A stretch of DNA of 64,000 nt from Rhytidiadelphus loreus (lineage: Eukaryota > Streptophyta > Bryopsida > Hypnales > Hylocomiaceae): the NCBI GenBank assembly GCA_947034895.1, contig OX344763.1, forward strand, positions 17,577,001 through 17,641,000, given 5' to 3'. This document shows, piece by piece, positions 35,156 through 46,498 of the stretch. Below the pieces are notes generated by a model. The model had not been told where the DNA came from. It did no database searches and was given only the letters and a program-made list of their open reading frames with translations. How positions within the stretch are numbered: the stretch's first letter is position 1; each line of letters starts with the position of its first letter. Made by a program: the position numbers and the translations under genes.

Positions 35156-37100
35156 ATTTCTTTAGAAAAATTAGAATTTTTTCAAGAATAGGAGCATTTC
35201 AGGAATTTAGAAGAACACTCTAATTAAGAATGGATTGCCAATTATAAGTTAGAAATCATTACACATGGTGGCACACTTTCAATATTTAGTACAATCATGA
35301 ATGACAATTATGCAAGTGAATGACTGTAGGAGACCATTATAAAAATTAAGAATGGATTGCTAATCATAAGTCAGAAATCATTGCGTATGGTGTTTCACTT
35401 TTAATTTTGAGTACAATCATGAATGACAATTATGCACGTGAATGACTATTTACGTAGACTAATTATTAAAATAAAAGCATAGAAGTATTAAAAAAAAAAA
35501 AAAAAATAGTAGGAAGTAAAATGTTCTAGATTAGAAAAAAATTAATTAATGAATTAATAATTGCTGATGTGATTGTCTTTCAACCACATCAACATTCTTT
35601 GTGCCGGAGTTTCCAACGTTTGAGAAATACATGAAAACTTGGAGCCCTCAAATTAATTCACATAATACAATCTAATGCATTATTTAAATGTGTCTAGAAT
35701 TATATTTTAAAGTGTATGCAATCTTGTATATGTAAAGGCCATTGTGGAACAAAATAATCTGAAATTCAAAGAAGTTGTAGTTCTGGGTATTTCTTTCTAA
35801 TCAATTCACTCTAGTTTGGAAGAATGGTATCTAAATCCTATAAAACAACATCTTACCTATCTGGAAATAGTTAGTTGGATTCATATATGTTTTTCAATGG
35901 ACACTTTCTAGTAACTACATAGTAGAAAAATAAAAACCATTTAGGATTACAAATAAAGCAAAATTAAGAGTCAAAATATCTGTGAAAATTACAAAAAAGG
36001 TGGAATCAAATTTTACATTGAAAAATAAAAATTTGGGGGAATCAAATTTTGTATATATGAAGGGCCAAGTTTGTTTGGAATAATGATGCACTACCATTTG
36101 ATCTTCTTTTTTAAGTCACTACTTCTCTAAAATACTTTCTAAACTTGGCTATTTCTTTTCCATTTTTTAAGAACATCATGCAATTAGAAGTACATTCCAT
36201 TCGAAACTTCTAAATCTTTTTTTACTTTTTTTTACTTTTTCTATGTGTTCTTTTTCGCAAGACACTGAACCATACCCACAAAGTGGGCCACTAAAGAAAT
36301 TTGGAAGTTCATTGGAGTTAAATAAAAAAAAAAAACTCTATTTTGAGCCCTGTCTAAGATGTCTCCAGTGAAAATTTTAGTACTTCTTATACAATCGACA
36401 TTCAAAAATTATAAATATCACCTATAAGCTTCGGCTACCTATCATCTTTAAAAACTCAAAGTAATGGCGATTGTACAAATAAAATAGTTACATAAAAATT
36501 AAATCTGTCCAATGTAAATCTTCTTAATACATGTTACAAAATTTACAACCTCATGAAGTAAACATAGATGCACACATTATTCAACTTTAGAAAGTGATTG
36601 AAGGTGATTTTTAAAGAAATCATCATTTTCTAATATTGTGGAATCAATTGTTTTAAGAAAATAATGGAAAAATATTAATATAAAGTATTAATTCTGTCTA
36701 AGATATCCTTTTTTTTTAAGAATTCTAAAGATGAATAGTTTTATATCTATCCTATACAGAAGAATTCACTGTCACGCATTCCACGGCTAAGTGGTCCACA
36801 ATTAAAGGTTACAATTTACAACAACCATTAAATGCTCCATCGTCCATATGGTAGTTGATGAACAGAGACCTTGCAAGCACTATTTTATCCAACTACCTTC
36901 TGATTCATCCAATGTAATACTTAATCTTGAAAAGACAACCTTCTTTTATGTCCATTTTTATGAAATTCTAATAAATAGTGTTACTTTACAAAGACACAAG
37001 CAAAAATGTGACAAAGTTAAAAAAATGATATATGCGTTTAGGGGTTAAATATTGATGAAGAATGCTTGTATATGAAAGACTATATGATTGAAAGCAAACA
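35156..37100. other. AT-rich DNA
   Basis: No gene is supported. A partly duplicated phrase (AAGAATGGATTGC with GTACAATCATGAATGACAATTATGCA) occurs twice between 35226 and 35440. Confidence 0.45.
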
Positions 37101-37455
37101 TCGTACACAAGCATAGTGGATTTCACGTACGAGGGTTTTCATATATGGGACCCAATGTGATTCAACGTATATGTACCGGCGGGTATAAGCATCGGGCAGT
37201 CATGGGGCGGTCCATGTGTGTATATGTACCGGTCATGGGGCGGTCATCGGGAGGTTAGTTGGCGGGTATCTGCATTGGTAGTGAGTTTGAGTTTCCGCGG
37301 CATTCGTTAGGGTTTGGTGCTCGGGGATATGCGATTTCGTGAGTTCAGGGTGTTGGGCGCGCTTTGTTCCAGTACTTCGAGGAGGGTGCAGATTCTTGGG
37401 CGCGCTTTGCTGTACTTGGAGGAGGTTGCAGATTCGTGGGCGCTTTTGTTTGCAG

Positions 37456-37612
37456 TAATTCAAGGAGGTTGCAGTACTGAGAGGAGGTCGCAGACTCGGA
37501 CGAGGTCAGTTCAAGGAGGTTGCTGTACTGAGAGGAGGTCGCAGAACTCGGACGAGGTCAGTTCAAGGAGGTTGCTGTACTGAGAGGAGGTCGTAGAACT
37601 CGGACGAGGTAC
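37456..37612. repeat. 51-52-bp tandem repeat, three copies
   Basis: TTCAAGGAGGTTGC begins near 37459, 37510 and 37562. It is GC-rich compared with its surroundings and lies upstream of gene C2. Confidence 0.7.
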
Positions 37613-37699
37613 AGGATTTTGAAATCGTGCTCCTCCTCATCCATGATCACCCTCCTGTGACATCTCGCTCATGTCGTTTAGGGTTTAGGCAGGCCGCTT

Positions 37700-38860
37700 T
37701 GTGGGAAGGTGGGAAGGTTTAGGGTATCTCGTGGAGCTTCTTTTTTGCTTGATCTTCTGTGTTTGATTGAGGCCGCGTGAATTTGGAAAATCTTGCGTGC
37801 TGTGCTAAGTGGGGTCGCGTGAATTTCCTATAGCTGTACTGATTGGGTTGTTTGAATTTGCAGTGCTGCCGGGGAAAGTGAATATTAAGTTCACAGCAGA
37901 TTGGGGTCGCGTGGGGTCGCGTGAATTTGCGGGAACTTGGAGGGGGGGATTGTAAGTTAACAACGAGGATTTTCGAGTAAGATGCTTGCTTGCTTGCTTG
38001 TGATGCTTGCTTGCTTGTGCTTTTGAAAACTTAAAAAAATTAGCTCAGCAATGTTCCTATTCTCTCTACAAAATGCCCGACCGAATTCTAGGGTTTAGCA
38101 TCAATTTTAATTTTTGTTGTTGCTATGCTGATTGGGGCTGCTTGGAGCCGCGTGAATTTGCGGAAACTTCCGTGAATGCGGAATCTTGCGGAAACTTCTG
38201 TAATGAATGCTGAGCGTGATTAGAATAATTGACAGACTGTTTTCTCGGATTTTTTTAGATTTGACACGTTATTGTTCCAACGTTGGAGCACTGTTAGAGG
38301 ACTTGGAGAAGCTGGGAGATTTTGGAGGAGGTTGCAGGGCTTTGAGGAGCTCGGTGTACCAACTTTCAGGAGTGTTAACAACCTGATTTGTCAGGTACTA
38401 TGCAGCTCTTGTTATTTGTGGATTTGTGATGAAATTTGTGGGAACTTCATTTTTCTTGTGAATTAGTCGTAGGGCTTCGATTTGCTTTGCACAGTTGTTT
38501 CTTTAATGTTGTGAATCATGTGAGAATAATCAGGTTGGGAAATGATGCAAAATGTAAATTCTGAAAGTATCGTTCAGTTAATGAGTCTACTAAATTCTGA
38601 AAGCATGTCATCACTCCTGACCTACTGTGCACTCGTTGCACTCGCATGTCATCACTCCCGACCTACTGTTGCAGTCGTTGCACTGGTATACATTAGTTTC
38701 GAGTAGTTGTTCTATCGATATTTTTTGAATTTCTATAGCTAAATTGGAAACCCTAAATTCCTAGAGTAACTTCCAAACGCAGGATTGACATTAGAAATTT
38801 GCACAGCCATGTCATAGAAAAGGAAACCCTAATCTGAAAGCAGAGTCTCTCAGAAAAACG
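37700..38860. other. GC-enriched region upstream of gene C2
   Basis: GGTCGCGTGAATTT-like words recur about five times between 37.77 and 38.16 kb, with a GCTTGCTTGCTT microsatellite near 37.98 kb. A possible short exon near 38.25-38.40 kb ends GTCAG|GTACTA and loosely resembles the exon at 63284. I could not build a continuous leader. Confidence 0.35.
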
Positions 38861-39633
38861 CACTCGTCATCTTAGCGCGAGTCGTGCTAAAACGCAGGGC
38901 ATGGCGTTTAAACGAGTAGCTTCGGAAAAGACCGCCAATCGAGAATCTCGGTATCGCAAAAATTTGAACAACATTGTCAATTACCATTTAGCGCGAGTCG
39001 CGTTAACACGCAGGGCATGGTCATCAACTTAGCGTGAGTCGCGCTTAAATGATGAGCATTGAGATAAATCGAGTAGTTTTGAAAAAAATAATTGATCGAG
39101 AAGCTGAAAATCGTGAAAATCTGAACATTTTAAAACAATTACAAAGTAGCGCGACTCACGCTAAACGGCAGGGCATGGTTATCTACTTAGCGCGAGTAGC
39201 GCTAAAATGCTAAGCATGGAAACTTGGCGAGTAGCTATGAAAGAATAGTCAACCAAGAAGCTCAATCAGATAAACAACAAAATAGAAAGTTAAATTTACA
39301 ACTTGAAGAGAGTCGTGCTTAAAAAACGAGTAGCTCAAAAACGCAGGCTATAACGATTAAACGAGTAGCTGTCGAATAATATGCTCTGACGGACAATCAT
39401 CTTAGCGCGGGCCGCGCTAAAAGACATCAAACTGAATGCCTCGCTCTCGAAGCAACAGCTAAGAAGAAATATACATAAACATAAAGAATAAAAATTCAAT
39501 GATCCACGGTTGAAAAAAGATGAATGGCGATATTAATGATTTATAAACAAATAAGATGACTGTTTAGAGCGAAGCGCGCTAAATTGCAACAATAGCTCAA
39601 CTGACATTCCACCTCTCCTGTTCCTTCTGCAGA

Positions 39634-42585
39634 ATGGATAATCAGATTGACGCTCTGGAGATGTACTTCAAAAGGTGTGAAGTGCAGTTTCTTCAGGACG
39701 ACAAAAGTGCAGACAACCACCTCATTGAAGGAGAGTATTGGGAGTTTAAAGAGCCTGAAAGAGTAGAATCATGGAGTCTTTTTATGATTCCGTTCATAAA
39801 CCAATTCTGTTTTGCCTATAAGTTCAGAAATGCACAATGCTTCCTACAACTTTCATTCCACGAGAAGATCAAGGATGTAGAAGCAGACACGCATCCGATG
39901 ATCAAAGTGAAATGTATGACGATCATACCTGGAACCAGTAGACATGAGCAATACCACTTTGCAATCTGCATAAACTCCGTTCTTATACCGTTCCATCTGA
40001 GCCCGTTCCTCTCTAGTCTTGAACCTACTCCCTATAGCGACGAGATCAAAGAGCTTGAGAAGAAGCTCGACAACAATGAATAGAGTAACGCCAATGCAAC
40101 GCCGCTATCCTGGAAAAAACTTTGCACTAAGATTCGAATGCTTTTCAACGACTTCCACACGCTAAAGGGCAAGCTCAAGATGCAGCAGGAGAATAACAGA
40201 CCGCGATCAGTCTCAAAGGAGATTATGAATCAAGGCGTCAACCAGAGCTCCAAGATCAAAGTGAAGCAGGAGTCCAGTGCAAGCCGAGGTTAGAGAAACC
40301 CTCTTACACCACCGTCGAGGGCACAACCCCGAAAGGGAAAACAACCTGCTACCCCAACGCCGAAAAAATCCAAGGTAGCGAAGAAATCAGAGACTTCAGA
40401 AGTCGAGGAAGGAAGCTACGTGGACGAAATGGAAAATGTCCCCCATTCTCGGGCTATTGACAAGAAACCTGACTATGAGCATGTAAGTCAGGTGTACAAG
40501 AAGTTCTGGACCACCTATGAAGATGCCTATCTCTTCGCTGTCGACGAAAAGAAGGAGATTGACATTTCACAGCTAATTGAGGCGCCTCCAACATTTAACA
40601 TTCGCTCCAAGGAGAATCGAATTGTTGAAGACATGGTAAACTGGCTGCTCAATATTCCAGACAAGAGCACCAAGCAAACGCTATGCGTTATGCTCGTCGG
40701 TTTCAACACGAAGCCCTCAAGGTGGGAGGACATTGAGGAAGGAAAATTTTACATTATCAACGGGCAGCATAGTGTTGAAGCCAGCAAATACATGTTTGTT
40801 GACGATAACAACGTAGACATTGATGAGAGAGAGCATTTCCGTAAGTAGAACTCCTTCGTCGTTTGGTCAGACGACGCTGAGAAGTTGCGATCTATCTCGG
40901 CGTATTACAATCACACAAATCATTTTGTTGCGGTCCAACCATCATGGGCGACCAATATCTTGGGAGCTAGAAAAGTATGGGAGGACATGGGCAGACCAGA
41001 AAACCCAACCCCGACAAACTCTGTCGGGACGCTTGCGGCTACCAGACGGACAGTTTTGAACCGGCAGAAGCGAGAAGCATTTCAGGTCCGCACATTAGCG
41101 CGAGGCGCGCTAAACTGCTCTACTCGGGCAAGAATTCAGTTCATGGTCGAATTGTTTTAATTTTTTGCAGTTGGGTGCCCTTCCGCTACACTAGTTATTC
41201 TAACAAAATTTATCTGTTATAGGTGTTTGAGAAGGCGATGTATGTTAGGTTCTCCATGATTGACGTTGTGAAGAACCTGAAGATCTCAAAATCCAAGTCC
41301 AAAGAAGAGAAGCTCAAGCTCACAAATGAATTCCGCCTTATCATGGCGCCCGACAATGTATACAAGTTGTGGAGTGAAGTGATCAGCGCTGCCGCGCACG
41401 GAGAACTCGTGAATCCTGATACGGATAAAATGTTTAACGCTAAGGCCGACTGGAACCCGGAGAGCTGCATGATGAATCGGGAATTTTTCAAGCACTTGGG
41501 TAATTTGAGCTATAATGAATTAGCCAAACTTGCAAAACATTTGCTAAACCAGTCCGATGGAAATCGGACTCACGCTTATCCAAAAGTCATAGTGAAAAGC
41601 ATCACGTCAGTTCTGGATGACTGCTTCAGCACAAAGGAGTGGGTCGAATGTCGGAAGCGCAAAAACCTCGTGATCAAGGAGCTTCATGGCATTAAGCCAG
41701 AACTTGGGTTGATGAATGCTCGAAGCGAGATCATCAATGAAAACTGGAAGGCCTTCAAGAAGGAACGCCATTTTTCCAACGCCACGATGGACGTCCTTCT
41801 GGATAGACCTGGAGAAGCATACTTTGGAAGAGCGAAGAATAAATCGTCACGAAACAAGCCGATCACTGAGCTGTCCCCCGACGCCTACAATTTCTTCAAG
41901 GTGTTCCTCGAACACAAGTCGAAATTCATGAAGCCTTCAGCATTTGCTCACTATCGGCCATATGAGTGGCTTCCAAATCATCGTAAGGAAATAAGGAATG
42001 GCCAAAGAAGGTCTGGATGGTTGAGACCAGAAATTACCTTGCCCTCGGGGTGATTGACTTCAGGTTGCTACCTGGGATTCAGAAGAAAGGGAGCTCCACG
42101 GTGGACCAGCCCTACTTCATTGAAGTTCTGACGTCAATGGACAAGACGCTGAAGCCAACCCTTGAAGATCTTCCGGCCTGGCTTTTCATTTGTGGTGACG
42201 AGAAGGAGCAGGCGCAAGCCCTTCAGTTCGTGGAATCGAACAAGGCTCTGAATTCCTACTTGATTTCGTACTCTATTTACTCCACGGGGAAAAACGACCG
42301 CCTCGGAGATCTTTCAGCAGCAAGGACGCCAAAGAAAGTGTTCTTGATCTTCCTGCAGGATCCCAAGAACGAGAACAACGTCGACATTCCAGCAGAATTT
42401 GAGTGTCTAGAGACGGCACGGTACATGAAGGCCCGCGCGTACAGCGAACTGGAGTACCGCATCCACAACACCGAGTTACGAATGGAATTCTACCTCTGGT
42501 TGGTGAAGACATTCTACAAGTCTGGAATGTCAATCTACTCGGGATACGCTGGGGGAAAGTTGACTTGCGCAGTTGCGCTGCCATG
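39634..42585 (+). pseudogene. Gene C2, N-terminal half, with a ParB-like motif and three in-frame TAG
   Basis: An acceptor-like TCTGCAG directly precedes the ATG at 39634. Exon 1 runs to 41085 in one frame, interrupted only by TAG at 40081, 40291 and 40846. A phase-0 intron (41086-41222, TTTCAG|GTCC to TTATAG) joins exon 2. One base appears lost near 41990: a run of three A where four restores the frame. The exon ends at CCATG|GTAAGT (42585). FYIINGQHSVEAS (about 40750-40790) resembles the ParB/sulfiredoxin-type loop, as does DGNHR at 63.97 kb. Lys-rich linkers surround it. The remaining sequence is unfamiliar. TAG at 40846 overlaps a GTAAGT donor-like site, so a short intron is a minor alternative there. 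Confidence 0.55.
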
Positions 42586-42769
42586 GTAAGTACTGTGACT
42601 GCATTCTAGTGCGACTCGCTCTAAAATGCTGCATTCCTGTCCATAGATATTGCGTTGAAATATCCTTAATGTTGTTGAATTACGTTCAATTGTCGTTTTA
42701 GCGCTGGTCGCGCTAAATCATCAAACCTCAGATTGTAACTGTGATGACACTATGGATTTCTCCACACAG

Positions 42770-43828
42770 ATGAGTTAGGTAAACGTCTACGCGACTGGCC
42801 TGATACGCAATCAAATTGGTGGAAGGACATTTGTAAGAAGGCAATGACGCTTGACATAGCCGATTTCGTAGAAACTGGATACCCAATTCACACCAGTGCA
42901 GGTCCAAGTTCCACGCCAAAATCCTTGAAGAGAAAGCTCAGGTCGTCTCAGACATCCGATTTGAGTGAGCCGCTGCGGAGGGAGATTCCTCTATATGAAG
43001 GGCCGGCATCTGATTCCGAATCCGATGAAGATGAGGAAGACATTGAAGACGACGAGCCTCATGGACTTGATGAGATGGCGACACCGACGAGTCGTCCTTC
43101 TATTGATATACCTAATTCATCGGCGAGCTCCATGCTACCTCCTTTGTCTGGAACTCCAAAGAGTCCGGCCCCAACTGGATGGCCACACAAGAAGAGGAAG
43201 CATGATACGATTACAAGTATTGCGAAGCAGTTGGCGGAGATTTCAACGCAGAATGCCACCTCCCTAGCAAATCTGCAACAACAAACTCAGTTGTCGCAAA
43301 AGCAAAACGAGCTTGCACTAGCTCAATTGAGGGTGGATCAAGCGAAGGAGAGGGCAGAAAACCTGGAACTTCACAAACGTAATCAGGAGTGGATGCGGTT
43401 GGAGTCCCAAACCAACCGAGAGCTTGCCCAACAAAATAGGGAAATGTTGCAGATCTTGATCAAGAAGGTGGGAGTAGAGCCGATCGCAGCATTGCCCCCT
43501 CCTCCCGAGTCTCTAGTGTTGCAGCTCTAGGGTCAGCCGTCTGGATCTAACATCAACAACGCTTCCAGCCCGACGCAGGCTTTGCTAGTGTCTCCGCTAC
43601 TTCCCGATACCGCACCGAAATCTCCCGCTCCACTGCCGGCCGACGATGTTGTTGCTGACCCATCTTCTCCTGTGTCTCACCAAGAGTTGCCAATCACGAG
43701 TCCCCGTCCCGGCGTCGAGGTTGCAACGGATGTGACATCGAAGATGAAGATTGGGTAGAACTTGTCCAGAGATGCTTCCGAGGTGGAGCCTGGAAGTGAT
43801 GCCCTGCCCACCGAAGATCAATCTGCAG
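42770..43828 (+). pseudogene. Gene C2, middle exon: acidic and coiled-coil region, two in-frame TAG
   Basis: The frame opens after a CACACAG acceptor (LGKRLRDWPD) and continues to a donor at 43828 (GCAG|GTTC). TAG occurs at 43528 and 43756. It contains an acidic stretch (SESDEDEEDIEDDE), an NLS-like PHKKRKHD, and a Gln-rich coiled coil ending in KKVGVEP. It joins the exon at 44080 in phase (G|GC). The upstream junction with 42585 does not close in phase, so another small lesion or a different splice site is needed. The order acidic, coiled coil, FCP1-like matches C1. Confidence 0.55.
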
Positions 43829-44079
43829 GTTCTACCCAATAAACACTTAGTCAGCATTGCCTTATGTAGATTTAGCTCGGCTCGAGCTAAACTATTTGGT
43901 AGCGATTGAACTTGTGTTTTGTCAAATATAGAACTCGATTTTTATCGGACGTTCATTGTAGAGGCATTAATTTTGGTTTTGACATTTTTGAACTCAGTTT
44001 TGTATTATAAGAGACAGTTATCTCTGAAAATGTAATATATTTCTCACAGAGAAACTTTTTCCAAAATCTTGAATTGTAG

Positions 44080-45208
44080 GCCTTGTGAATATGGAATGTT
44101 GTCCTAAGGTCTCTATTGTCCCTCCTACACAAAAACAACTGCTGACTAAGGATGAAAAACCAGTATGTTCAACTGAATTCCTAGAATTGGATGAAGATAC
44201 TTCTGCCCCTGATTCTGTGGCAACCGGTTGTGAAATTCCTGGTCAGCCTTCAAGTTTGTCAATGGAGAAGGTATAATCCCTTATTCTCTTATGGAAGGAC
44301 TGGACTTTTTTTCTATTTTTTTCCTTCGGTGATGACATGATTTTGCATGACAACCGAATTAAACCAGTTTCTCGATCGTAACTGCTCCACGTTCATACGT
44401 TTGTTAGCAGGGCTCCGATCCTCCAGTAGTTCGTGAGGGGACTTCCGAGGGCGTCCATCGTCCATTGAGGTCTAGGGTGGCTGAGAAGTGGATGAACGTC
44501 GTCCTAGACCTCAATGGCATTTTATGTCGCAGCGAGGACTGGAAGTCAAATAGTTCAAGCAAGCATTTTCAGAACGAGTTAGAGCCGCACTCTACCACAG
44601 TCGGTGCAATTGTTGGACCGAAAGCAGTTTATGTTCGTCCAAATTGCCTTGAGTTCTTGAAGGAGATAGGGAGGATAGCTAAAATCACTATATGGAGCTC
44701 CATGAAAAAAACGACGACCGATGAAATTTGTGTGTACCTCTTTCGAGAAGGAAGGTAGCCCTTCCTCGTTCTGGGGCAAGACTCTTGCAAGACAGTTAAG
44801 TGCAGGGATAGAGCGGGAAGGTTGACCTCTTACAAGGAACCAAGAACAAATAAAGATTTGTTCCTGAAGAATCTAGATTTCCTCTTCTCAGGCTTCCATG
44901 GAAATTTCACTTCTTAGAATACAGTGATTGTGGACGATAGTCCGCGCAAACACATCATGAACAAGCCTGAGAATGTGATATTAGCGGATTCGTGGAGCAA
45001 CCGAGGAAACGGTGACAAAGACACGTTCCTTCTCACGGTCCTTCTTCGTTGGTTCCAACAATTGCACGTCAACCGCAGCAATGGTCTGAAGTCCTTCAGA
45101 GAGAATAAGAAATGGAGGATTGGGAGACGGATGCTGTGCGAAGAACGGGGTCGTCGAGAGTATGAAAATCTTATGGAGGTCCTCCGTGGGTCAGCTAGTA
45201 TTAGTTAG
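44080..45208 (+). pseudogene. Gene C2, FCP1-like phosphatase domain, two in-frame TAG
   Basis: An exon at 44080-44270 joins at phase 0 (GAGAAG|GTATAA to TTAGCAG) to an exon at 44411-45208. The latter encodes an FCP1/NIF-type HAD fold: NVVLDLNGILCRS, VRPNCLEFL, ITIWSSM, then VIVDDSPRKHIMN and DSW. TAG at 44756 and 44915 interrupt it without changing frame. The second lies immediately before NTVIVDDSP. In DxDGT enzymes the second Asp is the general acid; here it is Asn (DLNGI). The first Asp and the later DD are kept. Weak or no phosphatase activity is expected. The likely family substrate is a phosphoserine in a partner protein. The end is TAG at 45206. Confidence 0.65.
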
Positions 45209-45585
45209 ACGTGTTTTTGGAGGTATGGAGCTCGAGTGTAGCTAAATTGTATCATATATAGACTGCTGATTTTGGCTTATTTTTTTGTTGCTCTTTAGCA
45301 CCCTTCGCGCTTAAGTGTAGTTCGGGGTAATGTTTTTTTATAAAATTCAACGGCTCATTACTGTATCTGTAGTTCATGCAGAAACTCTTGTACTTATGGT
45401 GCGTTGAAAGCTCTATGGCTTACTTTGCTCTTGTTTTCTGTCAGATAAGAATCGCGTCTACAAGATCTAGGCTGGATGGGATTCTCCCTTGTCAAGCATC
45501 CGAGGATTCCATTCTCGACTATGGACAATACGTCATACTTAGTACGGGGAATTTCCTTTGCTCGGCGCCGACTGTGAATTCCACT

Positions 45586-46080
45586 ATGGACTTCTCTGTC
45601 AAACACGTCGAGGACGGGGTGGTAGACAGTCCACCTGACAAGAAGCCGCGCTTGCCAATTTCCTGCTCGCCATCTCCTCTGTGCTCTAGGGCAGCTAGGG
45701 ATTTATCAACGTCGCCAACTAATTCGGAGAAAGGGACGCAAAGGAAGCTCTACGGAGATGCTAATTGTTTGATGTCGACACCGAAAATGAAAACCCGTTC
45801 GCCAAATGACCTCCATATAGAAACAAAATCTAAACCCGCTCTCATTCGACCTCTGCTTCCACGTTGCTGTGCATTGTCTCAATCAACAAAATTAAAGAGA
45901 AAAGCAGAGAGGTCATCTAGTACTCAGTCCTCCACTCCTACGTGGGACTCTTGGGAGCGAAGGTCGCTACAAGCACAAAGAAGAGAGCACATGTGTCAGG
46001 AAGGTGCAGGTGCCCGCGGCGGGTATAGTCGTGGGCCTAAAATTTTGAAGGCCCTTGAAAAGATGAAGAGTACATTGTGA
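45586..46080 (+). CDS. Possible terminal exon, Ser/Lys-rich with nuclear-signal-like motif
   Basis: The ATG at 45586 (in a frame open from 45376) starts 164 residues containing PDKKPRLP and Lys/Arg/Ser-rich segments, ending at TGA 46078. A TTCTGTCAG acceptor-like site lies near 45443. It follows the FCP1-like end of C2 and could be a further exon of it or a separate small gene. No domain is recognised. Confidence 0.3.
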   Translation: MDFSVKHVEDGVVDSPPDKKPRLPISCSPSPLCSRAARDLSTSPTNSEKGTQRKLYGDANCLMSTPKMKTRSPNDLHIETKSKPALIRPLLPRCCALSQSTKLKRKAERSSSTQSSTPTWDSWERRSLQAQRREHMCQEGAGARGGYSRGPKILKALEKMKSTL

Positions 46081-46498
46081 ACTTGATAGTTGTACTTAGT
46101 ATATGTACATTTCTAGTTTTCATGCTTCTCTCTCCGAGTTTTAGACCAGTGTTGAATAGGTGGGTCCAAGGGTTTGCTATTATCACGCATTCTATACATC
46201 GATCCTACACTTGTAATGACATAGAAGAGTATATATTGCACACCTAGCAATGCGAATATGTGTAAATGATATGAATTTCATTGCTAATACAAAGGCAATG
46301 CACAAATTTGGACATATCATTTTCAAATTTTTCATTTGGAAGCTTTTTTTGATTGTCACGAACTACTTTTTATGTGTTTGCTGGCGTTTAGCTCTTCTTT
46401 TTCTGCTCTAATTAGCTTCGAGAAATTCTAAAGCGTTAGAATATAACTCTCATTTCTCTGGAAAACTCCCAAAATTTTGAATATTACGTTTCTAGAAG
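46081..46498. other. AT-rich spacer
   Basis: No gene is seen. Confidence 0.4.

Larger units (their letters stand above)
38870..43892. repeat. Dispersed TTAGCGCGAGTCGCGCTAA dyad around gene C2
   Basis: At least ten near-palindromic copies lie near 38871, 38987, 39029, 39147, 39187, 39411, 39563, 41094, 42606, 42696 and 43870. The first seven are upstream of the ATG. The others fall inside introns (41086-41222, 42586-42769 and 43829-44079). None falls in an exon. Several upstream copies are followed by CGCAGGGCATGG. Confidence 0.85.

Noticed and set aside
43840..43842. TAA as the end of the C2 coiled-coil protein
   Set aside because: A donor at 43828 joins in perfect phase to the exon at 44080, so this TAA is probably intronic.
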